Made by a program: the position numbers and the translations under genes. Below are positions 53,205 to 64,000 of a DNA stretch of 64,000 bases, piece by piece; the first letter of the stretch is position 1; each line of letters starts with the position of its first letter. The DNA comes from Leptobrachium leishanense. Its lineage: Eukaryota > Chordata > Amphibia > Anura > Megophryidae. The stretch lies in assembly GCA_009667805.1 (NCBI GenBank), contig CM019072.1:37255519-37319518 (forward strand), written 5' to 3'. The notes under the pieces are model-generated. The model worked only from the letters and a program-made list of their open reading frames with translations, did no database searches and was not told where the DNA came from.

Positions 53205-55985
53205 TTAAAGAAAATGAATCAATTCAAAATCATTATTGAGACCATTGGGGGCCATAGTACCCAAATCAAATATACATTTCATCTCTTCCCTCCCTAAAAC
53301 GGTGGTCTCACTCATGCCCTTATTAATGGATCTAACCCTTTTAATAGCTTTAAATTTCAGACCCTTTGGAACTATTGTGTATATGTTTAAAATGATAAGG
53401 TACCGAATGTTTTTCGTATTGATTTTTTATGTTCCTCACATGCTCGGATATCCTTACGTTAAGGGCACGACTAGTTCGTCCTAGATACTGTAATCCACAT
53501 GGGCATTCTAATATATATATGACATTTTTTGTACAACAAGTAAGAATACCCTTAATCCTAACCTCTTTTTCAATTTTCTTGTTGTAATAATTTTCTAAAA
53601 ATGCCTTGGCATTGCCCGTAGATCTACAAGCGAGGCATTGACCACACTGATAAAAACCCTCTCTTAGGTTAAAATGATTGGGAATTTCTCTTTTTCTCTC
53701 AAATTTACTCCTCACCAATTTTGTCTTAATGTTTTTTGCTCCTCTAAACAGTATCCTTGGTTTTTTCCCCCAATATCTTATCAAGATCTTTATCTTTTTT
53801 TAGGATGTGCCAGTGTTTCTTAAATATTCTTTTAATTAATTGGTCTTCATTATTAAATTCGCAAATAAAAGTGACTTCTTTCGTGACATTTTTCTGTCTT
53901 TTATATTTTATAAGGCTTTCCTGGTCTACCTCCTTCAGTTCTTTTATAAGATCTTCTAGTTCTTCTTTATTATACCCTTTTTCCATAAAATCGGCTTTGA
54001 GGGATTCTGCCTGTTCTTCGAATACATTGACCTCTGTACAATTCCTCCTTAATCTTGTTAATTGACCCTTTGGGATTCCCTTTAGCCAGATATTGTTATG
54101 GCAACTGGTTTTATCAATATAAGTGTTTACGTCGACATCCTTAAAAAAAGTCCTAGTGTGTAACTTATTTTCTTTTATATAAATCTCCAAATCAAGGAAT
54201 GCTATTGCATCCCTACTCCATTTCTTATCAAGTTTAATCCCCCAATCTGGGCTATCTAGCTGGTCTAAAAATACTATTAAATCTCTCTCCTCTCCTTTCC
54301 ATATAAAAAACAGATCATCAATGTACCTTTTGTATATGGGCACTCTTCCTTGAGCCCAGTCACGCGAACCATAGACAAAGTTGGTTTCCCAACTTGCCAT
54401 ATAAAGGTTCGCGTAATTGGGCGCAAATCGAGTGCCCATAGCCATCCCTCTAGTCTGAAGATAAAATTTCTCCTCGAATTGAAAATAATTGTTGTCCAGT
54501 ATAAACTGAATACCCTCCATAACAAAATCAACTTGTTCGTCATTCAAATCCCTTGACGAATTTAGTTGCTCTTTCACAATTTCTACTCCCTTAGTGTGTG
54601 GGATATTACTATAAAGTGCATTTACATCGCAAACCACTAAAATGTAATCAACTTCCCAGTTGACTTCCCTTAATATCTGAAGCATATCCATAGTGTCTTT
54701 AGTGTAGGACACCATCGTTTTAACTACAGGCTGTAAAATTTTATCTACATAATGGGATAAATTACTCGTAATGGAATTAATCCCAGCTACTATAGGGCGT
54801 CCTGGAGGTTCTATTGGATTTTTGTGAATTTTTGGAAGTATATAAAATGAAGGTGTCTAGGGTAAATATTATGAAGGTACTGATATTCCTTTTCCAACAA
54901 AATTCCTACTTCCTTCCCCTTATCAAGATAAACTTTCAATGATCTTTTAATTGAATCAATCGGATTTTCCTTAATCTCTTTATAAGTGACACCGTCATTA
55001 AGAATCTTCATTACCTCTGCCACATAATTGTCCTTCTTTAGGACAATTACCCCCCCCCCTTTATCAGCTGGCTTTATCACAATTGATTCATCTCGCTCTA
55101 GATCCTTGATAGCTATATTTTCTTCTTTAGACAAATTAAATTTCATTTTCTTATTTTTCGTATTTTTCTCCAAATCTGTCATTACCAATGTTTCAAACAT
55201 TTTCATTTCATCTGAAATATGGTTACGTGGGAAAAAAGTAGAATTTGGTTTAAGAGTGGTATGTACATACCGATCATTAGGAACAATGTTCCTCTCTATG
55301 GGAGTTTTGAGAAAGAATTTCTTTAAGCATAAATTTCTTTTAAATTTTTGTAAATTAACAAATACATCAAATTTGTTGATCCTATTAGTTGGAGCAAATT
55401 TCAGGTCTTTTTGTAACACCTTTATCTCTGTTGGTGTCAAGACCTTCTCACTAAGATTAAAAATACCTTCTGTATTTATCTTCTTTCTCTTTTTTCTCTG
55501 TTGGACCAATCTTGCTGCTCTAATTCCCCTTCTGATCATTCCCATCTTCTTTTCCTGTCCCCTTCTCTTTGTCTTATATCCGTGTCCCTGGGGTCTCTGT
55601 TTTTTTCCCTCTCTCCTGGTCGATCCCATAAAAAAACCTGATCATCTTGATAGTCTGTCAGGGCATGAAATCTGTTATTTAAAGGGATGGAGTCTTCTCT
55701 ATTGGTCGTTTTATGTTTATAGGTGACTCCTTCTTTATCATTACCAGAATTGCTATATTCTGTGTGGCATCTGGGATTTTTCCCGAATGGAACATAGTTA
55801 GGATTCTGTGCTGGCTCATGAGGTGGCCCCCTTGTGTTCCCATTTTTTCTCCATGGTAATCTAGTTCTATTATCCTCCCACTGTCTACTGGGTCTAGAAT
55901 ACGAATTGGAATCATAATGATTTCCATTGTGTGAATTGAACCTATTATTATCATTTTGAAATCTTGATCTGTACTTGTTGTACAA
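53205..55985 (-). pseudogene. Penelope-like reverse transcriptase/GIY-YIG ORF with frameshifts
   Basis: In - strand order: an Asn/Arg-rich N-terminus (55985-55536); the KPADKGGGVIVL block near 55080; PKIHKNPIEPPGRPIVAG near 54830; reverse transcriptase motif A CDVNALYSNIPH (about 54628); motif B QTRGMAMGTRFAPN; the catalytic YIDD at 54314-54325; a Cys motif QCGQCLAC; the GIY-YIG endonuclease VIYIL, then QYLGRT, then VRISEH (53523-53440); and a C-terminus CIFDLGTMAPNGLNN ending at 53205. At least three frame breaks (near 55600, 54855 and, in a G5A6 run, 53767) and a small indel near 53362 make it inactive. The protein would copy RNA at nicked targets. Confidence 0.9.
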
Positions 55986-57472
55986 AAAATGTCATATATA
56001 TATTAGAATGCCCATGTGGATTACAGTATATAGGACGAACTAGTCGTGCCCTTAACGTAAGGATATCCGAGCATGTGAGGAACATAAAAAATCAATTCGA
56101 AAAACATTCAGTACCTTATCATTTTAAACATATACACAATAGTTGCCCAAAGGGTCTGAAATTTAACCCCTTCCCGACCGCTGACGTACCTGTACGTCTG
56201 TGTTCGGGTCTCCCTTAGACCCGATGACGTACAGGGTACGTCAGCGGCGCCAAATCCCTCCCGCCCGATACTCACCTCCCTCGTCGGATCCCACGCCGAT
56301 CTGACAGGGAGGAAGCCTGCCCATGTGATTTACATGGGCAGGCGAGGCTGATGACGTCGCCACGCTGCGTGGTGACTCATCAGAAGGTGCCCCATGTGTT
56401 TCAATGGAGGGGAGGGGGGCTCCTTCGGAGCCTCTATCTCCCACCATTGAAGCTAGGGAGATGCCGTTTTGCACCGCTGGAGAGGGAGAGCCTCCCCTTT
56501 CCAGCGGTGTATGGCATTAACCATTTCGCCGCCGGATCACGATTCAAACCTGGAGGGGGGCTGACATCTTGGATGTCAGCCAAGCCTCCAGGTCCCCCCC
56601 CCACCCACTGACAACCTCACCATATGTGTGAGGATGTCAGTGGGCCAGTTAACCCTCTAGCTGCCATGTAGAGATAAGGGGATCTAAGGATCCTTTATCT
56701 CCCGATCCATGGCAGCTAGATGGTCAATATTTGCCATCATTTGAAAGGCCTGATTACCAAACATGACCAGGTTTGGTTTTAAAAAGAAATGTAAAAAAAA
56801 ATTAAATAAAAAAAAAATAAAAAAATTAAATAAAATAAAAAAATGTTTTTTTTGTCTGGGGGGAGTTTAATTAAATAGGACCTAGGCTGTCATCTAAAAA
56901 TAATTAGCAAAAATGGTCAGAATGACGCGCGCACATAGGTGAACTGGCTCAGCAGTGAAAGGGTTAAAAGGTAAAACATGTAAAAATTGGGGTATTTCTA
57001 TTCTCGGGATAAAATTTGGAAACTATTTAGCCGGGGTCTTTATTGGTGGTTATAGCTTTAGGGGATTAAATTACGAAAAGTGTGTTTTTACCATTTTTTT
57101 CATCATATTTCATATTTTTTTTATATTAAATTATTGGATATGATGGAAATAATGGTATTTCTAGAAAGTCCATTTAATGGCGGGAAAAAGGGTGTATAAT
57201 ATGTGTGGGTTGAATAAACGAGTAAGAGGAAAATTTGATCTAAACACGAGCAGCGCAGAAACGTAAAAACAGCAGCGGTCACTAAAAGACGGATTTGTGT
57301 AAAACCGCCCGGTCACTAAGGGGTTAAAGCTATTAAAAGGGTTAGATCCATTAATAAGGGCATGAGTGAGACCACCGTTTTAGGGAGGGAAGAGATGAAA
57401 TTTATATTTGATTTGGGTACTATGGCCCCCAATGGTCTCAATAATGATTTTGAATTGATTCATTTTCTTTAA
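55980..57472 (+). pseudogene. GIY-YIG C-terminus of the inverted Penelope-like copy, split by a TTAA element
   Basis: From about 55980: NVIYILECPCGLQYIGRTSR, then VRISEHVRNIKNQ, then HIHNSCPKGLKF to 56162. After the insertion (56167-57323) it resumes as AIKRVRSINKGMSETT and ends near LNNDFELIHFL with TAA at 57470-57472. It is the inverted partner of 53205-53530. The reverse transcriptase is absent. Confidence 0.85.
56163..57327. mobile_element. TTAA-flanked MITE (piggyBac-style), 1.16 kb
   Basis: TTAA at 56163-56166 and 57324-57327. Ends CCCCTTCCCGACCGC and, reversed, CCCCTTAGTGACCG. The opposite Penelope arm (near 53350) has the same site with a single TTAA, so this is a clean insertion with TTAA duplication. 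The interior has hairpins (ACGTACCTGTACGT; GGCTGACATCTTGGATGTCAGCC) and no transposase. Confidence 0.88.
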
Positions 57473-57524
57473 TTCTATGTCAATGGTAGTTCACTGTCAC
57501 TGTCACTTTAATTAAAATTAATAT

Positions 57525-57723
57525 GGGTAAAAGCTTCTTGATCCAAGGAGAAATCTGACGCCATTCTGGGGTCAAGAAGGAATTTTTTCCCAGTATGTTG
57601 CATATTTCAGACTGGGTTTTTGCCTTCTTTTGGATCAACAGCAGTAGGTTATGTGGGAAAGGCTGAACCCGATGGACGCATGTCTTTTTTCAGCCTATAT
57701 AACTATGTAACTATGTAACTATG
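57525..57723 (+). mobile_element. CR1-like 3' tail inserted in the right Penelope arm
   Basis: GGGTAAAAGCTTCTTGATCC, GGAATTTTTTCCCAG, GGATCAACAGCAGTAGG and a terminal (AACTATGT)n tail. TAATAT is present on both sides and once in the opposite arm near 53155, so it looks like a 6-bp target duplication. Confidence 0.8.
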
Positions 57724-59451
57724 TAATATAGATGTAATATGCACTTTAATAAAATACATTGTTAATAATATATACACTGTTAAATTGGTGGGGTTCCACA
57801 TTGAAGCCTACCCAGTTCAGTATGCACTTTATTATAATAATATAGTCACTTTATTTATGATATATTAGATAAAGGTTGAGATTTAATATAGAGCAGATTA
57901 AAAGCACTTTAATAATAATCCATATGGATATTTGTCACTTAGCACTTTATTATCTTAATTAATATAAATTAAATAGGGCACTTTAATAATTTGTACAATT
58001 ATTAGCTGATATGGCTTTATAATGATACTCATCGATTTGATATTGCACTTTACTGGAAATATATAAATATAATCAATGTTGTTAAATCCTATTTGTCACG
58101 TAACTATCTATTCCTGAGATTATCATGATCTTATGTTGTAATTATTTATAGACGTAGAGCCACTTTAATTCTGATTTTAATATACAATTGAGGACATTGT
58201 ATTATAATATGATTTTATGTTACGTAGTCCTTGTTCTGATTATCCGGATGTACTTAGGACAGACATTCTATTATGGATTCATTTCTATAGAGTTAGATCT
58301 GGATAAATTGTTCTGCCAGAATAATGGTGGTATCGCTCTATTGGATAGCGTTAGTGACTACTGGGGCGCCATATGTGCCGATGCGGGGTACCCACATTTG
58401 GTTTACATGCGCAGTAGGTGTTATGCGCAAGATGTCCAGAAGGAGCTGTGCGCTAGCAACGCGCCCAATGAGAAACGTCGGGCTTTGCGCATGCGCAGTT
58501 GTGGCATTTTGTAGAATTTTAACGCCAATGGTAAAAATAAAAAGTAAAAAATAAAAAATATAAATTCCTTATGCTATTAAGACAAATAATAATACAGTTG
58601 ATCATGACATATAAAATGGAAGTTGGAGAAAAAATCTAACATAAAGTAGATAATAAGCACTTTGAGAATAATTTATTTTGCACTCTATTACCTTTATTAT
58701 AATTAATATAAAGTAAACAAGACACTTTAATAATATGTATACTTATTAGCTTAATTTGATATTGCACTTTATTGTAAACACATAAATATAATTAATAAGA
58801 ACTAATTCTGTTATTCGATTTTTGACATATTATGACTACGATAAAACCACTGATTCACTGTAAATTGATGTATTATAATATTGCACGAAGATGGTCACAA
58901 TTTATGTTACGTAGTCGGTGCTTTTGTATGGATTTGCTTAGGACAGACATTCCACTGTAGATGTATTTTGGAGAGTTGGCCCTGAGTGAGTCGTCCTGTC
59001 AGAGTATTAGTGGTGGAAATGCTCCATTGGATAGCGTTAAGAAACACTGTGGCGATATATGTGCCGATGTGGGGTGCCAGCAATTGGTTTACATGCGCAG
59101 TAGATGTTGTACGCAAGATGTGTAGTAAGAGCTGCACGCAAGTGACGCACACACTGTGATACGTTGGGCCTTGCGCATGCGCAGTTGCGGCATTTTGCCG
59201 TTTTTAACGTCATATGGTGGAAAATATAATTCCTTTATACAATTAAGTTTAATGACCAAGCGTTCCACACTGAGAGACAACACAGATGTGCAGGCGCCCA
59301 TTAGATTGATTAATAAAAAGGTTACATGTGATCCTAATTTTTTTCAATTGTTTTTAATTGTTTTAATGATTTTCATCTGATGTGAACTGTGAATGATTAA
59401 ATGGACATTTTAAACAGTATATAAGGAAGCAGCAGACATAAGACCAGTGAT

Positions 59452-59491
59452 ACCAGCTGAAGAAGCTCTGAGGAGCGAAACGCGTTCTGGT
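59452..59491 (+). ncRNA. Hammerhead-ribozyme-like motif in the right arm (best copy)
   Basis: Stem I ACCAG (59452-59456) pairs with CTGGT (59487-59491). Core CTGAAGA (59457-59463) fits CTGANGA. Stem II GCTC/GAGC has loop TGAG with one extra A on the 5' side. GAAA is followed by a two-base-pair stem III (AC-GC-GT) and T at the cleavage position. All invariant core residues are present. This is the minimal type I form known from Penelope-like elements. Confidence 0.7.
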
Positions 59492-60022
59492 AATATATTT
59501 TATGTATCAATAAATTTATTTTTATTTTTAACTACTGCTGCTTCCTGATACGTGATTAAGAGAAGGTTTTGGAATTGCCTTAATATTCCCATGCGACATC
59601 TTGGAGCCAATGCGGCTCATTAATTAACATGTGAGTGTAACCATTAATGAGTATCTACTCTATCATTATTTTTAAACGGTATTGCACCAGAAAGTGCGTT
59701 GGTATTTTTTGATCCACTGCAGGGGAAAGTGTTTGAAGAATCCTATTGCGGGTATATGGGCACCTGAACATCCTTTGAAGACCCATAATTGCTATCCATC
59801 CTAGACCCGAGGTTAGGCTCAACAGAATGTGAGTAGGACTACGACCGCTTTACTTTCATCTTATGGTGGATCAACATACTGCGCTATTATATCCATTTTC
59901 TTCTGCAGAAATTTCATTTGGAGGAGGGATGTTCTTTGGACGGATTAGAAGACATTTTATTGGACATGTATAATGATTAACCGTACATCCAGTCTGCTGG
60001 CGCTCCGTTGATTATCTACAAT

Positions 60023-60752
60023 ATATGCCTTCAGGTTTTTAGGAGAACCCCCATATGCAATGTGTAGTGTGTACGTTTAAGCATTTTTTCTGAAGGCGCT
60101 TCACTGTTTTCTTCTTTCATTTCTACTCCACCAGTACCAGACTTTAGCCAGAGTAAATCCAAAATCTCAAGTGAGTCTTTTGGGCACACAGACAATTCTT
60201 TTACATTGAATCTCAAAAAGGTACATCCCAGGTACATCCCCTGACCAAATGCCCCCTCCCGCCATCTCCGAGACAAAGACCACATTGCAATTACACATAT
60301 AATAAACAATTTGGACACAAACTTGATTTAGAAGGGAGGCATGAGATCTGGTGTACATGCACTCCTCTCTAGATAAGGATGCAGCTGCTAAAACTGATTC
60401 CTTTGTTCGCTCCTCGTCCAGGCTCAAGGCTTGGACGACCTTAAATAACAATATGAATTTGTTTAATACAGTTATTTTAATGTTTAATATATAAATTTTA
60501 AATATAATTAGCATCTTAATATTATTTATCCCAATATAGTTATTTTTATATATAATTTATTTAAATATATTATTCTAGTAATGTAAAAGCAGGTCTTTTC
60601 AAGACAGTCCTGAATATATTGTTGCCCTCTTAGTGAGTATCCAACCTTCCTTTATATTTATCCACAGTAGAAACAGCACAGGAGCAAGTAATTTTTTAAC
60701 TTTCAGAATTTATATAATTATTATTATATACTGTATATTTATAATTATTTGC
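60023..60752. other. Intergenic; no gene recognised
   Basis: Short open frames on the - strand (60031-60514) have no recognisable domains. The rest is AT-rich. Confidence 0.4.
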
Positions 60753-61058
60753 GAGTTTTATTGCTGTGGAGCTTTGTGATACGCTCATACACACAGCGCA
60801 TATTACTGTGAGTTTTATTGCTGTGTATTCTGTGATACGCTTATACACACTGCACACATTACTGTGAGTTTTATTGCTGTGGATTCTGTGATACATTCAT
60901 AAACACTGCATATTCCTGTGCGATTTATTGTTGTGGAGCTCTGTGATATGCTCATACACACCGCACATTACTGTGAGTTTTATCGCTGTGGAGCTCTGTG
61001 ATACACTCATACACACCGCACATTGCTGCAAATTTTATTGTTGTGGAGCTCTGTGAGA
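60753..61058. repeat. Satellite array, 54-57 bp unit, about 6 units
   Basis: The unit starts GAGTTTTATTGCTGTGGAGC and runs through TGTGATACGCTCATACACAC to GCACATTACTGT. The same family occurs at 15700, 24480 and 40568. Confidence 0.9.
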
Positions 61059-61239
61059 TGTACATAGTGCACATATTAAAAATGGGTTGGACTGAAGTTG
61101 TCATAGTGGGCCTGGAAAAAAATAGGACACTGATTGTCTGGAGTCGACATTGTGGACCTGGAGGGGTCCAAAAAAAAAGGTTTTGCCTATGGTGGGGGCC
61201 CTTCCTGAATTCCTGCACCTGGGCCCTAAGGTTTCTAAT

Positions 61240-61560
61240 TACGCCTCTGGTTTACCCAGTTCGGCGCCGATCTGGGGCTTGAAACACAGTGGACTGACAT
61301 CTTCCTTGCGTGAGGCCCAGATCCTGCCCTGCCGGTCATGTGACCTGGCAGCAGAAGCCTCCATGAAGTCCTATGGAGTAGATGCTCGCGATGGCACGTT
61401 AGCACTGCCTTGAGCATCCTGGAGGCTAGTGGTCATTACGGGCAGGCTGCTGGATTTGGCGCCTGCCCCATAATCTACAGGTAAAACGGGGGCGCAAACA
61501 TTTCCCCTTATCTTTCCCGTTTTAGCTTAGGGCAGCTGATAGAGCCAAACTTGCCACGAA
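61240..61560. mobile_element. MITE fragment of the TTACAAT family
   Basis: It contains CCGGTCATGTGACCTGGCAG, CATGAAGTCCTATGGAGTAG and AAAACGGGGGCGCAAA, matching interior blocks of 17640-17870 and 19500-19860. Confidence 0.5.
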
Positions 61561-62335
61561 CTGTAAATTAATTTCCTCGTACAGTGCAATTTCGTGGCAG
61601 TTCGTCTATTCAGAAACCTGGATATTCTGAAAATATTGGCAAATTGCCAGCGAAATACGGTGCAGTTTGCGTAGTTCGGTGTTCTTGGGCTGCAGTGAAA
61701 TTGTTCCATAGTGGTTAATCTTGTCAGAGAACGTTGAACAACACCGAAATATTGATGAAATGCACATTTTTGTCTGGTTCAGTTTGACAGGTTTAAACAG
61801 GCAAGTCCCATAAGAAAATAAAAATGTGAAAAAATAAACCATTGCAAAACGTCTTTTTTTCCCCTCTGTTCTAAGGCAGTAGCATTATTCACTTATAATG
61901 CAAACAATGTCACTGCACTAATTCACTTTCTCATTTCCCACACTGTGAGCAAATTTGAAAGTGATGGCATAATGCTTTACAACGCATAAGTTCATCTAAC
62001 ACATGGTGGAGCGCTAGGGAGGGACTTGCTCCCAGGCACCTCATGACCTTGCTACGCCTCTGCCACTGTGCAGAATCAATGTTCACTTCATAATTGTGAA
62101 TACTAGTGCTGCATATTTATATTTACAAAAACCCTGGTTGTGCTTTGTATCATTGGCAAGGCTGTGTTCTCCTTTCCAATGATACCTTAAATGACCCTCC
62201 GGCTTCTATGGTTTTGGAGATCATAGGTAATTCCTTGCCCAGCTGGCGGGCAACTTAGAGGAGCATCTGCTCTTCTGGTATGCGCCGGTACAGAGTACCG
62301 GCAGAAAAATACCGGTTACTGGTATAACCAGTATG
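61561..62335. other. Intergenic; dispersed repeat at the start, otherwise nothing recognised
   Basis: 61560-61850 resembles 14940-15740 (inverted). 62230-62330 has short GGTAC/CCGGT palindromes. No gene. Confidence 0.4.
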
Positions 62336-62341
62336 TAGCAT

Positions 62342-62938
62342 TGTCAGGTACAGGGTTCCGGTGACACCGGTGATATGAATATGAACCCAGGATGCAGTAA
62401 ATAAATGAATGCGACAACAAAGTTGATGTGAAAAATGCAGGAAAATATATTGAATAACTGGATGCAAAACAAAAGGCAGGAATCTGTATAAATAATAATA
62501 GTCCTTGGAAAAGCGATGGAGATAATGGAGAAACAGTCACTTGAATCAATGAAAACTGGGAAAGGAAATCTGTATGTTATGAGAAGTCTCTGGAGATGAA
62601 GCAATGATGAACGGTGGATCCTTGGATGAAGGTCTTGAGGTAGGTAAAACAGAAGGGGGTCTCGACACAGTACCGGCAAGGATGAATCAGAGAGAGTACA
62701 GGGGAATAGCCAGGGGTCCGGTACACAGGAATCAATCAGCAGTATATCAGCAAGGCTGGTCACTAGGCTCTTGGACAGATTCAGGAACTTCCTTCCTTTG
62801 CAAGGAGTCATACATTAATGAGAGAGCGCTGGCTGGATGTGGGAGTGATTCTTTTAAGGAACCCAGCCAGCGCTCATTACATTTACGTTGGATTTAGGAC
62901 TTGACCTTCTTGTTACGGTGCCACCGTGGGACCTGACA
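62342..62938. mobile_element. Probable solo LTR (597 bp)
   Basis: It starts TGTCAGGTACAGGG and ends GGGACCTGACA, that is TG...CA with an 8-bp inverted TGTCAGGT terminus. AGCAT is present immediately before (62337-62341) and after (62939-62943), a perfect 5-bp target duplication as in Ty3/gypsy or ERV-like LTRs. No internal retroelement sequence is near. A small DNA transposon with short inverted ends is the alternative. Confidence 0.65.
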
Positions 62939-63066
62939 AGCATGTTGATACCGATAACAGGGAAAACTTTCAATATCGCCCCGATTATCGGTAGACCCCT
63001 ATAAGGGATTACTAGAAACACCGTCTACTGGAGACATTTCCTGAGCAGTTACTCTCCAGCCATATG

Positions 63067-63320
63067 AGGCAGCCCCAATAAGACTACTACACACCCCCAA
63101 ATATATGGAGGAGCACCTAATAAGACAAATGCATACCCCAATATATGGGGCAGCCTCTAATAAGACAACTGCATAGCCCAAATATGTGGAGAAGCCCCTA
63201 AAAAGACAACTGCATACTCCGATATATGGAGCAGCCCCTATTAAGACAACTGCATATCCCAATATATGGGGCAGCCCCTAATAAAACAAGTGCACCTCCC
63301 AAAAACTTTGCGGAGCCCCT
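63067..63320. repeat. Tandem repeat, 43-44 bp unit, about 6 units
   Basis: The unit contains CAGCCCCTAATAAGACAACT and GCATACCCCAATATATGG with variation. No gene. Confidence 0.85.
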
Positions 63321-63722
63321 AAATAGTCATCTTAAGAAACCCAAATATATGCAAGAGACCCTAAAATTACACCAGAACACCCTCTAAATAATATCAAAAT
63401 GGGTAACCATTCATCCCTGAGTTTCGGGGACAATCCCCAGATTGAGGAGACCATCCCAGACAAATTATGTACTCGTAAACGTCCCCCAGACTTAAATAAT
63501 GCTAATGTATGCACTGCTCTGAAGGAGGAGCTGCAGTTCCTTGGCTCTCCACTAGGAGTCCCATGCTGCTTCCCTGGCACTAAACGGTGACGTCTCCTGT
63601 GGAGCTGCATCCCCACATGGAAGGAGCTGGTATCAAACCTCTCTGTGTCACCCCTTTCTCTGCGGCCATCCATTCCCTCTGTATCCTCGCCCACACCTGG
63701 AACGTTTTAAGCTGCACATGGC
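63321..63722. other. Intergenic; no gene recognised
   Basis: Open frames on both strands, up to about 120 codons, show no known domain. Confidence 0.4.
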
Positions 63723-64000
63723 TCTCTTTATAACTTAATGTGCATAATGCTCACTGTATAACATAACGTGCATAATGCTCTCTATATAACAAAATGTGCA
63801 TAATGCTCTCTGTATACATACAGCGCCCTGCATAATGCTCTCTGTATACATACAGTGCTCTAGATAATGCTCTCTTTAGAATGTTCTCTGTGTATACAGT
63901 GCTCTGCACAATGCTCTCTTTATAATGTGCTCTAAATACAGTGCTCTGCATAATTCTCTCTGCACAACGTACTCTATATTCAGGGCTGTGCACAATGCTC
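63723..64000. repeat. Tandem repeat, about 30-35 bp unit, running off the window
   Basis: The unit is close to GCATAATGCTCTCTGTATA followed by an ACATAACGT- or ACAGTGCTCT-type variant. Confidence 0.8.

Larger units (their letters stand above)
46419..60022 (-). mobile_element. Penelope-like retroelement with inverted 5'-truncated partner copy (13.6 kb)
   Basis: The - strand copy runs from about 55985 (start of coding) down to 46419. A + strand copy that starts inside the GIY-YIG domain (about 55979) runs to 60022. The arms are near-identical inverted repeats from GIY-YIG to the outer ends (ATTGTGGATAATCAACGG on the left, CCGTTGATTATCTACAAT on the right). This tail arrangement, one full copy with a truncated inverted copy at its 5' side, is typical of Penelope-like elements. 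Insertions: Helitron 48357-52820, TTAA element 56167-57323, CR1 tail 57525-57723. Hammerhead-like motifs sit at 46928-46967 and 59452-59491. Confidence 0.85.

Noticed and set aside
55028..55726. A 232-codon hydrophobic open frame on the + strand
   Set aside because: It is the antisense shadow of the Penelope-like reverse transcriptase ORF.

Overview
The window is vertebrate genomic DNA, most likely from an anuran amphibian. Genes are split by multi-kilobase introns. The interspersed repeats (CR1-like and L2-like LINEs, Penelope-like retroelements with GIY-YIG endonuclease, BEL/Pao, Ac-type hAT, TTAA-flanked MITEs, a Helitron) are the mixture expected of a large frog-like genome. The species assignment is inference. 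No prokaryotic-style operons, tRNA or rRNA genes were seen.

The only convincing host gene is on the + strand: the 3' two thirds of a Cys-loop ligand-gated ion channel subunit of the 5-HT3 type, closest in style to the HTR3C/D/E group. Six exons (1612-1721, 13756-13937, 20027-20190, 22009-22213, 23846-24046, 32301-32575) have GT/AG borders and keep one reading frame from binding loop A to the stop codon after TM4. The first exons (signal peptide and N-terminal beta strands) are not in the window. The introns are packed with transposable elements.

Layout. 1-7300: MITEs, a TTAA-bounded composite element with a GC-rich palindromic core, a Penelope-like fragment and a LINE fragment. 7301-13592: a 6.3 kb Ac-type hAT transposon on the - strand with a broken transposase. 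13.6-32.6 kb: receptor exons with CR1 copies, MITEs, a 2.4 kb non-autonomous hAT (24148-26564, perfect 8-bp target duplication) and a BEL/Pao relic fused to a piece of ribosomal protein L6 cDNA (about 29534-32060). 33.8-46.0 kb: an inverted-repeat element with a hammerhead-like motif, interrupted by a MITE, which holds a second copy of the same hAT (34698-45570, + strand), which in turn holds another hAT with a minisatellite (38677-41115). 46419-60022: a 13.6 kb Penelope-like element made of one copy (- strand) joined head to head with a 5'-truncated inverted copy (+ strand). Each arm has a hammerhead-ribozyme-like motif, and the arms have been broken by a 4.46 kb Helitron, a TTAA element and a CR1 tail. 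60-64 kb: a satellite array, a MITE, a probable solo LTR and two short tandem arrays.

The most rewarding features are structural: ribozyme motifs in the Penelope-like arms, Helitron ends confirmed by an empty site in the opposite arm, a retroelement/ribosomal-protein chimera, and two sister hAT copies whose subterminal tandem arrays differ greatly in copy number.
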